A stretch of 19,764 bases of DNA from NCBI GenBank assembly GCA_958449275.1, contig CAUDHE010000051.1:1-19764 (forward strand), in the 5' to 3' direction. The DNA is from an uncultured Alistipes sp. (GTDB lineage Bacteria > Bacteroidota > Bacteroidia > Bacteroidales > Rikenellaceae). Shown here one piece after another: positions 1 through 8,690 of the stretch (the first letter of the stretch is position 1; every line of letters begins with the position of its first letter). The notes under the pieces are model-generated. The model did not search any database. It worked only from the letters and a program-made list of their open reading frames with translations, and had not been told where the DNA came from. A program made the position numbers and the translations under genes.

Positions 1-452
1 TAGACAACCCCGCCAATCGTTACACGATACAGATAGACGTAAACTATGACGGCGCCATTTTCACGCCGAAAACAGACGCAACCGGTAATACGACCTGGGA
101 GCAGGTGACCGCCGATCGCGAGGCCGTCATAGCCCGAATCAACGAGAGTCTCGAAAAATTCGCAGGCCAGGCAATGTTCTACAACGGCGGCAAAGCCTTC
201 TTCTACGTACCCATCAAGCACCACGGCTCGGGTAACAGCGCGTTTATCGAGAACCCCAAGACGGGCGATTACGGCATCGTGCGCAACCACTCGTACCAAG
301 TGACGATCAACAGCATATCGGGTCTGGCGACAGGCGTAGCCGACGAAACCGACAAGCCGCTGCCCGATCCCACCCCTACTCAGACTTACTTCATCAATGC
401 CACCATGAACGTTCTGGCATGGCACGTAATGAGCCAGTCGGTAGATTTGTAA
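1..452 (+). CDS. Mfa1/FimA-family major fimbrial subunit, C-terminal part (5' truncated by window edge)
   Basis: This is the C-terminal ~149 residues of a type V pilus shaft subunit. The frame is open from base 3 with no stop, so the gene begins upstream of the window; the GTG at 105 is internal. The visible part contains the block YGIVRNHSYQVTINSISGL, which resembles the conserved C-terminal strand region of Mfa1-type fimbrillins, and it ends in NVLAWHVMSQSVDL. In this family the protein is exported as a lipoprotein, trimmed by a protease at the surface, and polymerised by donor-strand exchange that uses the C-terminal strand. No lipobox or cleavage site can be checked because the N-terminus is missing. 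The gene is followed by a strong hairpin terminator and then by anchor and tip-like genes on the same strand, which matches the usual order of such loci. The family is clear; the exact subclass is not. Confidence 0.88.
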   Translation, partial: DNPANRYTIQIDVNYDGAIFTPKTDATGNTTWEQVTADREAVIARINESLEKFAGQAMFYNGGKAFFYVPIKHHGSGNSAFIENPKTGDYGIVRNHSYQVTINSISGLATGVADETDKPLPDPTPTQTYFINATMNVLAWHVMSQSVDL

Positions 453-472
453 TATAACATTTTGGTAATTCG

Positions 473-519
473 ATGACGGCGGGCAGGTCCCGCGCGGATT
501 GCGGTCCGCCGTCATTTTT
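473..519 (+). terminator. Rho-independent terminator or attenuator after the major fimbrillin gene
   Basis: A 10-bp perfect inverted repeat (ATGACGGCGG at 473-482, CCGCCGTCAT at 506-515) is followed by five T at 515-519. It starts 20 bp after the fimbrillin stop codon. The 23-nt loop is GC-rich and could pair further. The next gene on the same strand has no clear promoter, so this may act as a partial terminator that keeps the shaft subunit more abundant than the anchor and tip proteins. That role is inference. Confidence 0.8.
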
Positions 520-740
520 ATAATTCACGATCCGACCGCCGAACGAAAGGCGGCTACGGACACACATCGAAAACCCGCGCGGAGGATAATCCGCAGAGAT
601 ACGGGAGCCGCCGCGAAAAGGCCGCTCCGCGATCGAACCTGACACGATCGCCCCCGAAAACGAAAACACGAGGTTTCGGCAACGAAACCCACAAGATATA
701 ACAATAGAGAGACGATAATAAAACAAAAAATACATTAACG
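520..740 (+). promoter_or_regulatory. GC-rich, hairpin-prone spacer ahead of the anchor gene; no clear promoter
   Basis: This 221-bp spacer lies between the terminator and the Mfa2-like gene. It holds short inverted repeats, for example CCGCC/GGCGG around 536-553 and GCGGA/TCCGC around 579-594. The last ~45 bp before the start codon are A-rich, as is usual for translation starts in Bacteroidetes. I found no TAnnTTTG -7 element on the plus strand. Expression of the downstream genes may therefore depend on read-through from the fimbrillin promoter or on a non-canonical promoter. Confidence 0.35.
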
Positions 741-1772
741 ATGAAACTGTTCAATAGAAGAAGTTTACGACTTGCCGCGGCATCGCTCGCGGCGATGGTC
801 GCAGCCCTCGCGTCATGCGATTCCGCCATTTACGATGACGAAGGCGACTGCTCGGTACGTTATCGCGTCGGCTTCCGATACAAAAAGAACGTACTCGACG
901 TCGACGCTTTTTCCTCGCAGGTGAAATCCGTCTCGCTGTTCGTATTCGATCGCAATGGATCACTCGTCACGACCAAAACCGAATCGGGAGAAGCTCTCGC
1001 GCGCGAGGGATATACCATGCAGATCGACGTCGCTCCCGGGCGTTACGACCTGGTGGCATGGTGCGGCCTGACCGAAGGCGAGGCATTCTCGCTGACATGC
1101 GGCGACCGTCCCGCATGCAAAAAGGATCTCGCATGTCATCTCGCCCGCGAAACGGAGGCCGAAGGCGTCTGTTGCCGCAAGCCGCTCAACGCTCTGTTCC
1201 ACGGTTATGCCGAAAACGTGGAGTTCCCCGATACATACGGCGATCATCTGGCGGGCAGCGTAGAACTCACGAAAAACACCAACACGGTGCGCGTAATACT
1301 CCAGCATTACAACGGCAAGGAGCTGAACAAGGACGATTTCTCGTTCAGCGTGACCGACGACAACGGATTGATGGACTACGACAACACCCTGCTCGACGAC
1401 GAAACGATCACATATCGCGAATGCAAGAAGCAATCGGGCGAGGTGTCGTTGCCCGACGGATCGAGAACCGTAACCTCCATAAGCTCGGTAATTGCCGAAA
1501 TCGATCTGGCACGCCTCGTTAAGGAGGGGCATGCGCCCGAGCTTACCGTGGCATGCAAGGATAATTCGGCGCCTCTGTTCCGTCTGCCGCTCATCGACCT
1601 GCTGCTTTGCGCCAAGGGAGATGTTCCCTATGCCAAGGACGATCAGGATTACCTCGACCGTCAGGACAACTACAACCTCATATTCTTCATCGACGACGAG
1701 AACGGTTGGTATACCAAAGGCGGCATCTGGATCAACTCTTGGCACGTGATGAGACAAAATTCGGATTTATAA
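741..1772 (+). CDS. FimB/Mfa2-family fimbrial anchor lipoprotein
   Basis: The product is 343 residues, normal for the family. It starts with a lipoprotein signal peptide: basic start, hydrophobic core, lipobox LASC with the lipid-bearing Cys at residue 26. The mature N-terminus CDSAIYDDEGDCSVRYRVGF, followed by a DAFSSQVKSVSLFVFDRNG stretch, matches the typical opening of Mfa2/FimB proteins. In type V pili this protein anchors the fibre in the outer membrane and limits its length. The C-terminus (INSWHVMRQNSDL) closely resembles the end of the preceding major fimbrillin (VLAWHVMSQSVDL), so both may present the same kind of terminal strand. The gene lies between the major subunit and an accessory lipoprotein on one strand; the next gene starts 15 bp after its stop. 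Start choice is supported by the signal peptide. The family call is firm; the anchoring role rests on Porphyromonas homologues. Confidence 0.88.
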   Translation: MKLFNRRSLRLAAASLAAMVAALASCDSAIYDDEGDCSVRYRVGFRYKKNVLDVDAFSSQVKSVSLFVFDRNGSLVTTKTESGEALAREGYTMQIDVAPGRYDLVAWCGLTEGEAFSLTCGDRPACKKDLACHLARETEAEGVCCRKPLNALFHGYAENVEFPDTYGDHLAGSVELTKNTNTVRVILQHYNGKELNKDDFSFSVTDDNGLMDYDNTLLDDETITYRECKKQSGEVSLPDGSRTVTSISSVIAEIDLARLVKEGHAPELTVACKDNSAPLFRLPLIDLLLCAKGDVPYAKDDQDYLDRQDNYNLIFFIDDENGWYTKGGIWINSWHVMRQNSDL

Positions 1773-1787
1773 CCAGACCCGTTTACC

Positions 1788-2957
1788 ATGAGACCAATAA
1801 TTCCATACACTTTACGACTGTCGGCGCTGCTATGCGCGCTCATCGCGGTCGCGTGCGTGAACGACAACGAGTCATGTCCGCCGATCGGGCAGACCGAACA
1901 GTACGTCATTAATCTGCGTATAGTAACCCGCAAGGCGCAGACTCGCACCACACGCACCGGGGATCACGAGAAAGAGAGCGCCACGGCCGCCGAAGACCAT
2001 ATCGATATCGCGGGCGGAGATTTCCTGGTGCTGGTATTCGACGGCTACGGACGTCTGATACAGCGATTCGAACCGTCGAGCACGGTCGTCAGAAATACAT
2101 TCGCCAATGTATACGAACTCTCGGGCGTGCTGGGCGACACCTCGGCAGAACGGATTCAGGTGGCGGTAGCGGCCAACTGGCGAAGCATGGACGCATACGA
2201 TGCCTACGGCAGCTTCGTGCTCGGACACACATTTATGAGCGACATGTACGGCGACGGCGATACTCGGAATTTCACGTTGCCGAATCCCGACGGCGGATGG
2301 CAGCCGAATATCGAAGCCGAACGTACGGTCCCGATGTACGGATGCTCGGATGTGAAGCCGCTGGGCGACGCCAAGCCCGGCGCCGACGACAAGAACCGTT
2401 ACGAACTGGACCTCGGAGAGATAAACATGCTTCGCGCCGTGGCGAAGATAGAGATTGCGGATTGTCTGCCCGAAGGGCTGGAGATCGACCCTGACGTCAC
2501 CCTGTCGAGCTACAACACGCAAGGCCGACTGATCCCCGACGCAACGGCAAATCCCGATTGGAATAAGGCGGACAAGCAGGTCGCGAAACCCACCCTGCCG
2601 ACTGCGCCGAAAGCTGCCGACAAACTAAGGTTCTTCGCCGAAAGAAAGAAGATAGGCGACACGGAACGCACCGTATACTCGGCATACGTCACCGAAACCG
2701 ACCTGACGGCAAACCGCCCGCACGTCAATCTGACGGTAAAAGATTCGGACATTCAATACTCCTCTTCGAAAGATTACCAAATGGCTGTGGACAACTACAC
2801 CGACGGCACCCAAAGCTCGACCGACCGTCTGGAGGCGTTGCTCCGCAACCATATCTACCGTTATGAGATAAAATCGGCTTCGAACAAGGATCTGAAGATA
2901 AACTGCACCATCTGTCCCATGGGTTCGGGCATAGCCGAAATTCCCGACTTCGAATAA
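1788..2957 (+). CDS. Mfa-like accessory fimbrial lipoprotein
   Basis: The product is 389 residues with a lipoprotein signal peptide (hydrophobic stretch about residues 9-22, lipobox AVAC, Cys23). The mature region has the fimbrillin-like block GGDFLVLVFDGYGRLIQRFE at about residues 76-95 and a second block, LDLGEINMLRAVAKIEIAD, at about 207-225; both resemble strands found in FimA/Mfa-class subunits. The C-terminal block HIYRYEIKSASNKDLKINCTI is also typical of this fold. It lies 15 bp after the anchor gene and 19 bp before the large tip-like gene, so the three are very likely co-transcribed. By position it corresponds to minor subunits such as Mfa3/Mfa4 or FimC/FimD in Porphyromonas, which sit near the tip and are needed for assembly. 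I cannot say which of these it matches. It has no enzyme motif. Confidence 0.75.
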   Translation: MRPIIPYTLRLSALLCALIAVACVNDNESCPPIGQTEQYVINLRIVTRKAQTRTTRTGDHEKESATAAEDHIDIAGGDFLVLVFDGYGRLIQRFEPSSTVVRNTFANVYELSGVLGDTSAERIQVAVAANWRSMDAYDAYGSFVLGHTFMSDMYGDGDTRNFTLPNPDGGWQPNIEAERTVPMYGCSDVKPLGDAKPGADDKNRYELDLGEINMLRAVAKIEIADCLPEGLEIDPDVTLSSYNTQGRLIPDATANPDWNKADKQVAKPTLPTAPKAADKLRFFAERKKIGDTERTVYSAYVTETDLTANRPHVNLTVKDSDIQYSSSKDYQMAVDNYTDGTQSSTDRLEALLRNHIYRYEIKSASNKDLKINCTICPMGSGIAEIPDFE

Positions 2958-2976
2958 CGCAAACTTTTGACGAAAG

Positions 2977-5900
2977 ATGAAACGACTGACATACATATAC
3001 GAAAAAACGATCGCCGTGCTGCTGGTATCGGCGATAGGCATCGCCGCCGTATCGTGCCGAACCGACGATATCGACTCCCCGCACGCCGATATGCGCGAGG
3101 GTCTGCCCGCGACTCTGTCTCTCACGGTGAATCTCGGCGACATGAGCCAGGCCTCGCGTGCGGCCATAAACGACGTTTATGCCGGAACGATCAGGAATCT
3201 TTGGGTGGGTATCTACAACACCGAAACGGGAGAGTGCACGTTCAACCGAACGTTCACCGACTTGAAAGGCCCCGGCAATCATACGATCGCCACTCTGGAG
3301 GGGATAGATACCAAGTCGGGTAAAAGCTACATAGTGGCAGTCGCCAACACGGAGGATAATTACGGCATTACCGACGATGACGCTTTTCGAAAAGAATTGA
3401 ACATACCCGAGAGCAGAGGCGGCGAGCTGCGGACTCTCCTCGAAGGAGCCGACACATGGAGAAAATACAAGAGCATATCGCTCATGCTCACCGATCCGTC
3501 GAACATCGACTTCTCGGGCAGCGACAATCTGGCCATGAGCGGCTCGTACCATACCGAGACGGCCGAAGATCCCGAATCGTGGCACGACGCGAACGGCGAT
3601 CCGACACCCTGCCATATTCCCGCAGGCGCGACCGAGCTGCGAGGGTGCATACATCTGCGTCGCATGATCTCCTACGTGAAGTTCAACGTCGCGGCAGGCC
3701 CAAACGTCGAGATAGAGCCCATAAGCTGGCAAGTGCACAACAACCCCATCATAGCCTATCTGCAAGAGAGAGTTGCCAATTCAGCCGACGTGTCGACATA
3801 CTTCGGCGATCGCGACGGATATTCGAGCAATCACGGAGTATCCAATCTGTCATACGATTTCGACAACGGCGATCTCACCGATGCGACGGGAGTAGCCACG
3901 GGCAAAAAAGGCTCGTCGTTCGATTTCTATCTGTTCGAAAACAAACAGACCGCAACGGATTACCGACAACTGGTGGACGGCGATTACGTAGGAATATCGC
4001 AGAAAGGATATGCCGACCGCGAGCGCGAATGGAAAAACGCCGACGGGACGAACACCGGCATATACAAGAGCCTCAGTCCCTCGGGAGCAGAGGCCAAACC
4101 CAATGCCGAGGGAACCGACACCAAAAACTTCGCGACATACGTCACGTTCCGCCTGAAAGTGACATACTGGGTCAAAGAGACCATAAGTGAAAACGGAGCG
4201 AATTTGAACGACGACGCGGCACTGACGCCCGTATCGAAAGATACGCCCGATGCCGTCCGCCGAGAGGGTTATGCCAACTATACGGTGCATATGGGATACA
4301 TTGAGGGCGACGACGAATCGGCCAAAGCGCAGGATTTCAATTGCCGCCGCAACATGAAATACACCTGCAACGTGACCGTGAAGAGTCTCAGCAACATCAT
4401 CGTGGAGGCATTCAACAACGATGAGCCGCAGCCCGGAGCCGAAGGCGACGTCACCGATGTGCAGGATGTGAACCGCATCGAGTTGGATGCGCACTACGCC
4501 GTATTCAACATACGTCTCAGCAACAAAGAGCGCCGGAACCTGAAATGGATGATAGAAGCGCCGTATGACAACGCCACCTACTCGTACTATGCCGACGATT
4601 ACCGAACGGGCGGAAACCACGAAGCCGACCGCATGAAACTCGACGACGACCAGTTCTACACATGGGTGCGTTTCAAACCCACCACCGACGAAAATACCTT
4701 GCGCCGCTACAAAGACTCCGAAGATGACGAAACCATCTGGACTCTGGAGCAATTGGCCGACCCCGAAAACAATCGCGGCGTGAACGGCGACGGCACGCCC
4801 GTATCGGATATCGACAGCGACGAACAGTTGTGGTACACGGTATTTATCGACGAATACGTCTACCATAAAGACGCACAAGGCAACTCGACCGACAGCGCCG
4901 ACGGAACGGAGGGAGGCTGGAACGCTTATGTCAATCAGGACCCGCGCACGGTGTGGATCGCCTGCAACAACCGCAAGATATCGAATGACCGAGAAAGCAT
5001 GTACATGAACTCGAAATACATGATTTCGCAGAATTCGATACTTACCTACTACTCCGACACAAATCGCACACCCAACAACACGGTTCTGGGACTCGAACGC
5101 GAAAACGAGACGTTCGGTCTCAATCTCGCATGGTCGCAAACGGCATGGGACGCATTAGGGACCCCGAATGCCGATAACGGACGTTGGAACGTATGGTATT
5201 ATCTCAGCGGAGGCAAGATAAATGAGACACAATCCGCCATCGGGTGGAACAACATGGCCGCAACCAAAAGCGTAACCATAGACGGCAGATCATACACATG
5301 CCTGATTCCTTTCAGCCGAAATGCGATCAACACCGACCAGCTGCAAGAGCCGTCGGGAACGAAAACGGCACCCATATTCATGCCTGAAGAGATAAACGGG
5401 ACCCTAAGAGGAAGCGATAACAGAAGAAACTATAACCCAAATCCAAATTCGAACAGTTCGAATTACGAGATAATAACCGCCTGCATGTCGCGCAACCGCG
5501 ACGAGAACGGCAACGGAGTAATCGATGCCGACGAGATGAAGTGGTATGTCCCGACAACGGGAAAATACACACGTATAATCCTCGGACGCGCCGTAATGCC
5601 GCAATCGCAGCGACTGATGAATTTCGACGAAACGCCCAAATACGGATTCCGACAACCCGACGGGACATACAACACTACGAGTTCCGATTACAACACCCGA
5701 TATCATTTCGCGACGAGCGACAAGAAAAATGTCTGGACGGAAGAGGGAAAATCGACATCCGAATGGTTGCAAGACAGTTGGGATATGGGAGCATGGCAGA
5801 TAAGATGCGTGCGAAACCTCGGTGTGAACATGGGACGGGTAATCGACACTGATCCCGTAACGCCGGCGTACGAATACTCCCAATCGGATTACACGTTCAA

Positions 5901-6408
5901 GTTATCGTATTACGAGGATGCCTGCAAACGCGCGCCTCAATCGAACCACCTGCTCTCTCACGACGTGCAATCATCGACCAACCAGCCCGCCGCAGCATTC
6001 GAGGTCGCCAGAAACGATTGCAATGCCGCCAATACCACGATCGCAGCAGGCACGACGCTCGGATTCAACGGATCGCAATTAATGAATTATTCGGAAGCCG
6101 CTTGGAAAACGGCTTGCGATAACAATTACATCTGCGGCGGATATTCGCAGGAGACCGACGGAAGCGATCGCGGATCATGGAGAGTTCCCAACCAAAAAGA
6201 ACTCGTAATGATGCGACGACAAGGCCTTTTATCGGGTACCGACAACGAAGACGGTTGGTTCTCGTGCACGCAAGAGCATTTCGACGCCTACAATAACCGA
6301 AACAACACAACGAGGCGTTTCTTTATGTTCTTCCCCAACCGAGGCACGATCAATTCGCAGGCAACGCGCCGCCACGTCAGATGCGTGCGCGACAAGATGA
6401 ACAATTGA
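2977..6408 (+). CDS. Large DUF4906-like fimbrial lipoprotein, probable pilus tip adhesin
   Basis: The product is 1143 residues with a lipoprotein signal peptide (lipobox AVSC, Cys27). The N-terminal ~480 residues are fimbrillin-like: IRNLWVGIYNTETGECTFNR near residue 70, and NMKYTCNVTVKSLSNIIVEA near 452-471, which resembles the end of DUF4906 domains. The middle is rich in Asn, Asp and Tyr. At residues 842-853 there is a perfect EF-hand-type loop (DENGNGVIDADE) leading into MKWYVP. The C-terminal domain has two RCVR motifs (WQIRCVRNLG and RHVRCVRDK) and a WRVPNQKELVMM segment; this pattern fits C-type-lectin-like or FISUMP-type domains that end in RCVRD. Long lipoproteins of this kind at the end of type V pilus operons act as tip subunits in characterised systems. 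It is the last gene before the terminator. The ligand cannot be told from sequence; the adhesin role is inference. Confidence 0.75.
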   Translation: MKRLTYIYEKTIAVLLVSAIGIAAVSCRTDDIDSPHADMREGLPATLSLTVNLGDMSQASRAAINDVYAGTIRNLWVGIYNTETGECTFNRTFTDLKGPGNHTIATLEGIDTKSGKSYIVAVANTEDNYGITDDDAFRKELNIPESRGGELRTLLEGADTWRKYKSISLMLTDPSNIDFSGSDNLAMSGSYHTETAEDPESWHDANGDPTPCHIPAGATELRGCIHLRRMISYVKFNVAAGPNVEIEPISWQVHNNPIIAYLQERVANSADVSTYFGDRDGYSSNHGVSNLSYDFDNGDLTDATGVATGKKGSSFDFYLFENKQTATDYRQLVDGDYVGISQKGYADREREWKNADGTNTGIYKSLSPSGAEAKPNAEGTDTKNFATYVTFRLKVTYWVKETISENGANLNDDAALTPVSKDTPDAVRREGYANYTVHMGYIEGDDESAKAQDFNCRRNMKYTCNVTVKSLSNIIVEAFNNDEPQPGAEGDVTDVQDVNRIELDAHYAVFNIRLSNKERRNLKWMIEAPYDNATYSYYADDYRTGGNHEADRMKLDDDQFYTWVRFKPTTDENTLRRYKDSEDDETIWTLEQLADPENNRGVNGDGTPVSDIDSDEQLWYTVFIDEYVYHKDAQGNSTDSADGTEGGWNAYVNQDPRTVWIACNNRKISNDRESMYMNSKYMISQNSILTYYSDTNRTPNNTVLGLERENETFGLNLAWSQTAWDALGTPNADNGRWNVWYYLSGGKINETQSAIGWNNMAATKSVTIDGRSYTCLIPFSRNAINTDQLQEPSGTKTAPIFMPEEINGTLRGSDNRRNYNPNPNSNSSNYEIITACMSRNRDENGNGVIDADEMKWYVPTTGKYTRIILGRAVMPQSQRLMNFDETPKYGFRQPDGTYNTTSSDYNTRYHFATSDKKNVWTEEGKSTSEWLQDSWDMGAWQIRCVRNLGVNMGRVIDTDPVTPAYEYSQSDYTFKLSYYEDACKRAPQSNHLLSHDVQSSTNQPAAAFEVARNDCNAANTTIAAGTTLGFNGSQLMNYSEAAWKTACDNNYICGGYSQETDGSDRGSWRVPNQKELVMMRRQGLLSGTDNEDGWFSCTQEHFDAYNNRNNTTRRFFMFFPNRGTINSQATRRHVRCVRDKMNN

Positions 6409-6437
6409 TACGCGCCCGCATCGATAACACACTTAAA

Positions 6438-6476
6438 AATCGCCCCTGCTCGAAGACATTTCGAGCAGGGGCGATT
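6438..6476. terminator. Strong hairpin at the end of the pilus operon, possibly bidirectional
   Basis: A perfect 17-bp inverted repeat (6438-6454 with 6460-6476) closes a 5-nt loop (GACAT), 29 bp after the stop codon of the tip-like gene. On the plus strand it is followed by CCTTTATTA, a weak T tract. On the minus strand the exit flank is T-rich (the plus flank is CTTAAAAAT). It sits between converging operons and could stop transcripts from both sides. Confidence 0.85.
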
Positions 6477-6617
6477 CCTTTATTACGTAATCAATATAGC
6501 CAATCGGATCCCTTGCAATACGAAGTCGTAACGCAACCGCCAACCAAGCGGACACAAGAGGAATCTGCCTCCCGCGCATCGCGCGCGGAACCGAACAAAC
6601 GCAGCGGAATGCAATGC

Positions 6618-6649
6618 AAAAAAAGGACTGTCCCTTGCGGAACAGTCCT
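6618..6649 (-). terminator. Rho-independent terminator of the first SusC/SusD operon
   Basis: On the minus strand an 8-bp stem (AGGACTGT/ACAGTCCT, plus coordinates 6642-6649 and 6624-6631) is followed by a run of seven T (plus A tract 6618-6624). It lies about 53 bp past the SusD stop codon. Stem, loop and T tract are all canonical. Confidence 0.88.
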
Positions 6650-6702
6650 CTTGCGTTGCAGGCGAATCGATCGCCCGACGGAATTTATTCACCGCCGAAT
6701 AA

Positions 6703-8670
6703 TCAATTGTAACCGTGCTTGTCGATTTCGAGAGTGATCGGCGTAATGTTATAGGGGTGCGAAGCCACCTTTACATAACCCTCGTTCTGGTTCAGATCGC
6801 CCTTGTTATCCACGATGGCGTTCTCGGGAACGGGCCACAACACGTTGTGAACGGCTATGCGGAAGATACCTTTGGCATACTGCACGTAGCCCGTGTCGCT
6901 GTACGAGGTGTTGGTACCGTTACCCTTGTAATAAAAGTCGTTGTGAGCGACCACCCAGTCGAAATAGAAGTTATAGCCGAGCTCGGTGCAGGGATTGGCA
7001 GTTCCGGTACCCTCGGGACCCGAGAAATTGGTCATCGAATAAGTACGTCCGTTCCATTCGCAGGTCTTACCCGAACGGGCATAGATGTAACTTATACGCA
7101 CCAGCTCGACGTGACGCGGCTCGCAGTAGTACAACTCGCGGGCACGCTCTGCCAGCACGGCCGAAATACCGGCCTCGTCGGCAGTGAGATCCGCAGCGCC
7201 TGCACGACGGCGCACCTCGTTGAGCATGGCGGCGCATGAAGCGTTGTCGCCCTTCCAATAGTAAGCCTCGGCCATGATGAGGTAAGCCTCGGCCGAACGA
7301 TAGACATACCACGGAGTATAACCGCCACTCCAGTCTGAAGCGCGCGTCTCGTCGAGCACATACAGGATGTAGTGCGGCCAGCGGAACCAGCAGCGGGTAG
7401 AGTCGGCTACCGTCATGTCGTAGGGACGGATCAGATGTTTGCCGTAATACTCGTCGTTCTTCGATTTGAGCGAAAGATTGTTGTAATACAAATCCTCCAT
7501 CTCGCGCCATGACTTGGCCGAAACGTCGTCGGGATTCTCGGCGTCGATGCCGTACATGGGGCCGCGCATGTCGGTCTTCTCCTTCTCGCCCCAAATTTCG
7601 TACTGATAGTATGCCGAAGGACGCATGGTGGCGATGCCTCGACCGACGTTGAAGTCGTTGTCGAGATAGCCGCCCTTGCCGTTGGCAGTGCTCTGGAGGT
7701 CGATGGTACAACCCGTCGCACCCTTGGGCGTCACGATCGAACCGTTAGCCCAATAAGGGGTACCGTTACGCATGGTCTGGATACGGTCCGAACCCTTATC
7801 CTTGGTATCCTCGGTCGAAACCACCACGTGAAGCAACTCGGTATTCGCCACGCTCATCTTCGCGGCACGCGAATGCAAGTCGAGCATGAGGTTGCCCGAC
7901 GTCTTGTCGAACTGAATGGTCTGCACCATAGGATGCGCGGCCACGATCTCGCGCCCCACCTCGATGGCACGGTCGTAACGACCCGTAACCAGACAGAACT
8001 TCATGAGCAACATACCGCAGGCACCCTTCGAAATGGCACCCTTGTCGTTGTCGTCGGTCACCCACTGATATGCGAACTCCATGTCGTAGTAGCACTGCTC
8101 GGCGATCGAGAAACGGTCGTAAGACGAGAAATTGTCCTCGGGAGTACGCAACTCATGATCGATCCAAGGCACGTCGCCGAACTGGTGGATCATTTTATAG
8201 TAGCGGTAGGCTCGGTGGAAATAGCACTTGCCTATCACCTCGTTCTCCTCGGCCTCGCTGGTGAACGTAGCATTCACTCGACGGTCGAGAGCGGTGTTGG
8301 CATACTTGATACCCTTGAAACCTTCGCTCCAATACCAGCTCATGTTGTTGCTGTCCACCGAAGCGGCGAGGCCCGTCGGGGTCATCTGCGTGATGAAGTC
8401 GCACATAGACGACGATGCGTCGGTTTTGCCGTTCACGGCAATGTCCGAAGTGAACATCTCGGTAAGGATGGGAGCACCGTCGCCGAAATATTCATGTCTC
8501 ATGTTACGTTCGGCGGCTACCAGCGCGGCCTCCAAACCTGCCGAATTGACATATGAGTTCTCGGGTGCGAAGAACGAGAGGGGCTTAGGGTCGAGCCAGC
8601 TCTTGTCGCACGAACCCAGCAACAGCGAGGCAGCCGCTGCGGGGATTATATATTTGATCGATTTTTTCAT
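6703..8670 (-). CDS. RagB/SusD-family outer-membrane nutrient-binding lipoprotein
   Basis: The product is 655 residues, at the long end for SusD proteins. It has a lipoprotein signal peptide (lipobox LGSC, Cys21) followed by DKSWLDPKPLSFFAPENSY, a typical mature SusD start. Other family marks are a TPR-rich N-terminal half (for example EVIGKCYFHRAYRYYKMIHQFGDVPW), the block AYLIMAEAYYWKGDNASCAAMLNEVRRRAG, the segment ERARELYYCEPRHVELVRI, and WPVPENAIVDN near the C-terminus. SusD forms the surface lid of a TonB-dependent transporter and binds the incoming glycan or peptide. The partner susC is 20 bp upstream on the same strand, so the two are an operon. A terminator follows directly; no glycosidase, protease or surface-binding protein is attached, so the substrate cannot be predicted. 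Confidence 0.95.
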   Translation of the reverse strand: MKKSIKYIIPAAAASLLLGSCDKSWLDPKPLSFFAPENSYVNSAGLEAALVAAERNMRHEYFGDGAPILTEMFTSDIAVNGKTDASSSMCDFITQMTPTGLAASVDSNNMSWYWSEGFKGIKYANTALDRRVNATFTSEAEENEVIGKCYFHRAYRYYKMIHQFGDVPWIDHELRTPEDNFSSYDRFSIAEQCYYDMEFAYQWVTDDNDKGAISKGACGMLLMKFCLVTGRYDRAIEVGREIVAAHPMVQTIQFDKTSGNLMLDLHSRAAKMSVANTELLHVVVSTEDTKDKGSDRIQTMRNGTPYWANGSIVTPKGATGCTIDLQSTANGKGGYLDNDFNVGRGIATMRPSAYYQYEIWGEKEKTDMRGPMYGIDAENPDDVSAKSWREMEDLYYNNLSLKSKNDEYYGKHLIRPYDMTVADSTRCWFRWPHYILYVLDETRASDWSGGYTPWYVYRSAEAYLIMAEAYYWKGDNASCAAMLNEVRRRAGAADLTADEAGISAVLAERARELYYCEPRHVELVRISYIYARSGKTCEWNGRTYSMTNFSGPEGTGTANPCTELGYNFYFDWVVAHNDFYYKGNGTNTSYSDTGYVQYAKGIFRIAVHNVLWPVPENAIVDNKGDLNQNEGYVKVASHPYNITPITLEIDKHGYN

Positions 8671-8690
8671 AATTCACTCTTTTGGGGGGA

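Noticed and set aside
105..452. GTG at 105 as the start of a small separate protein
   Set aside because: The frame is open back to the window edge and the upstream residues read as normal fimbrillin sequence, so this is the tail of a longer gene.
960..1757. Long open frame on the minus strand opposite the Mfa2-like gene, and similar long minus-strand frames opposite the tip gene (2725-3765, 3850-5139)
   Set aside because: They mirror the codon structure of the plus-strand genes, have no signal peptide or domain pattern, and contain runs of Val/Ile/Arg typical of antisense shadows of GC-rich genes.
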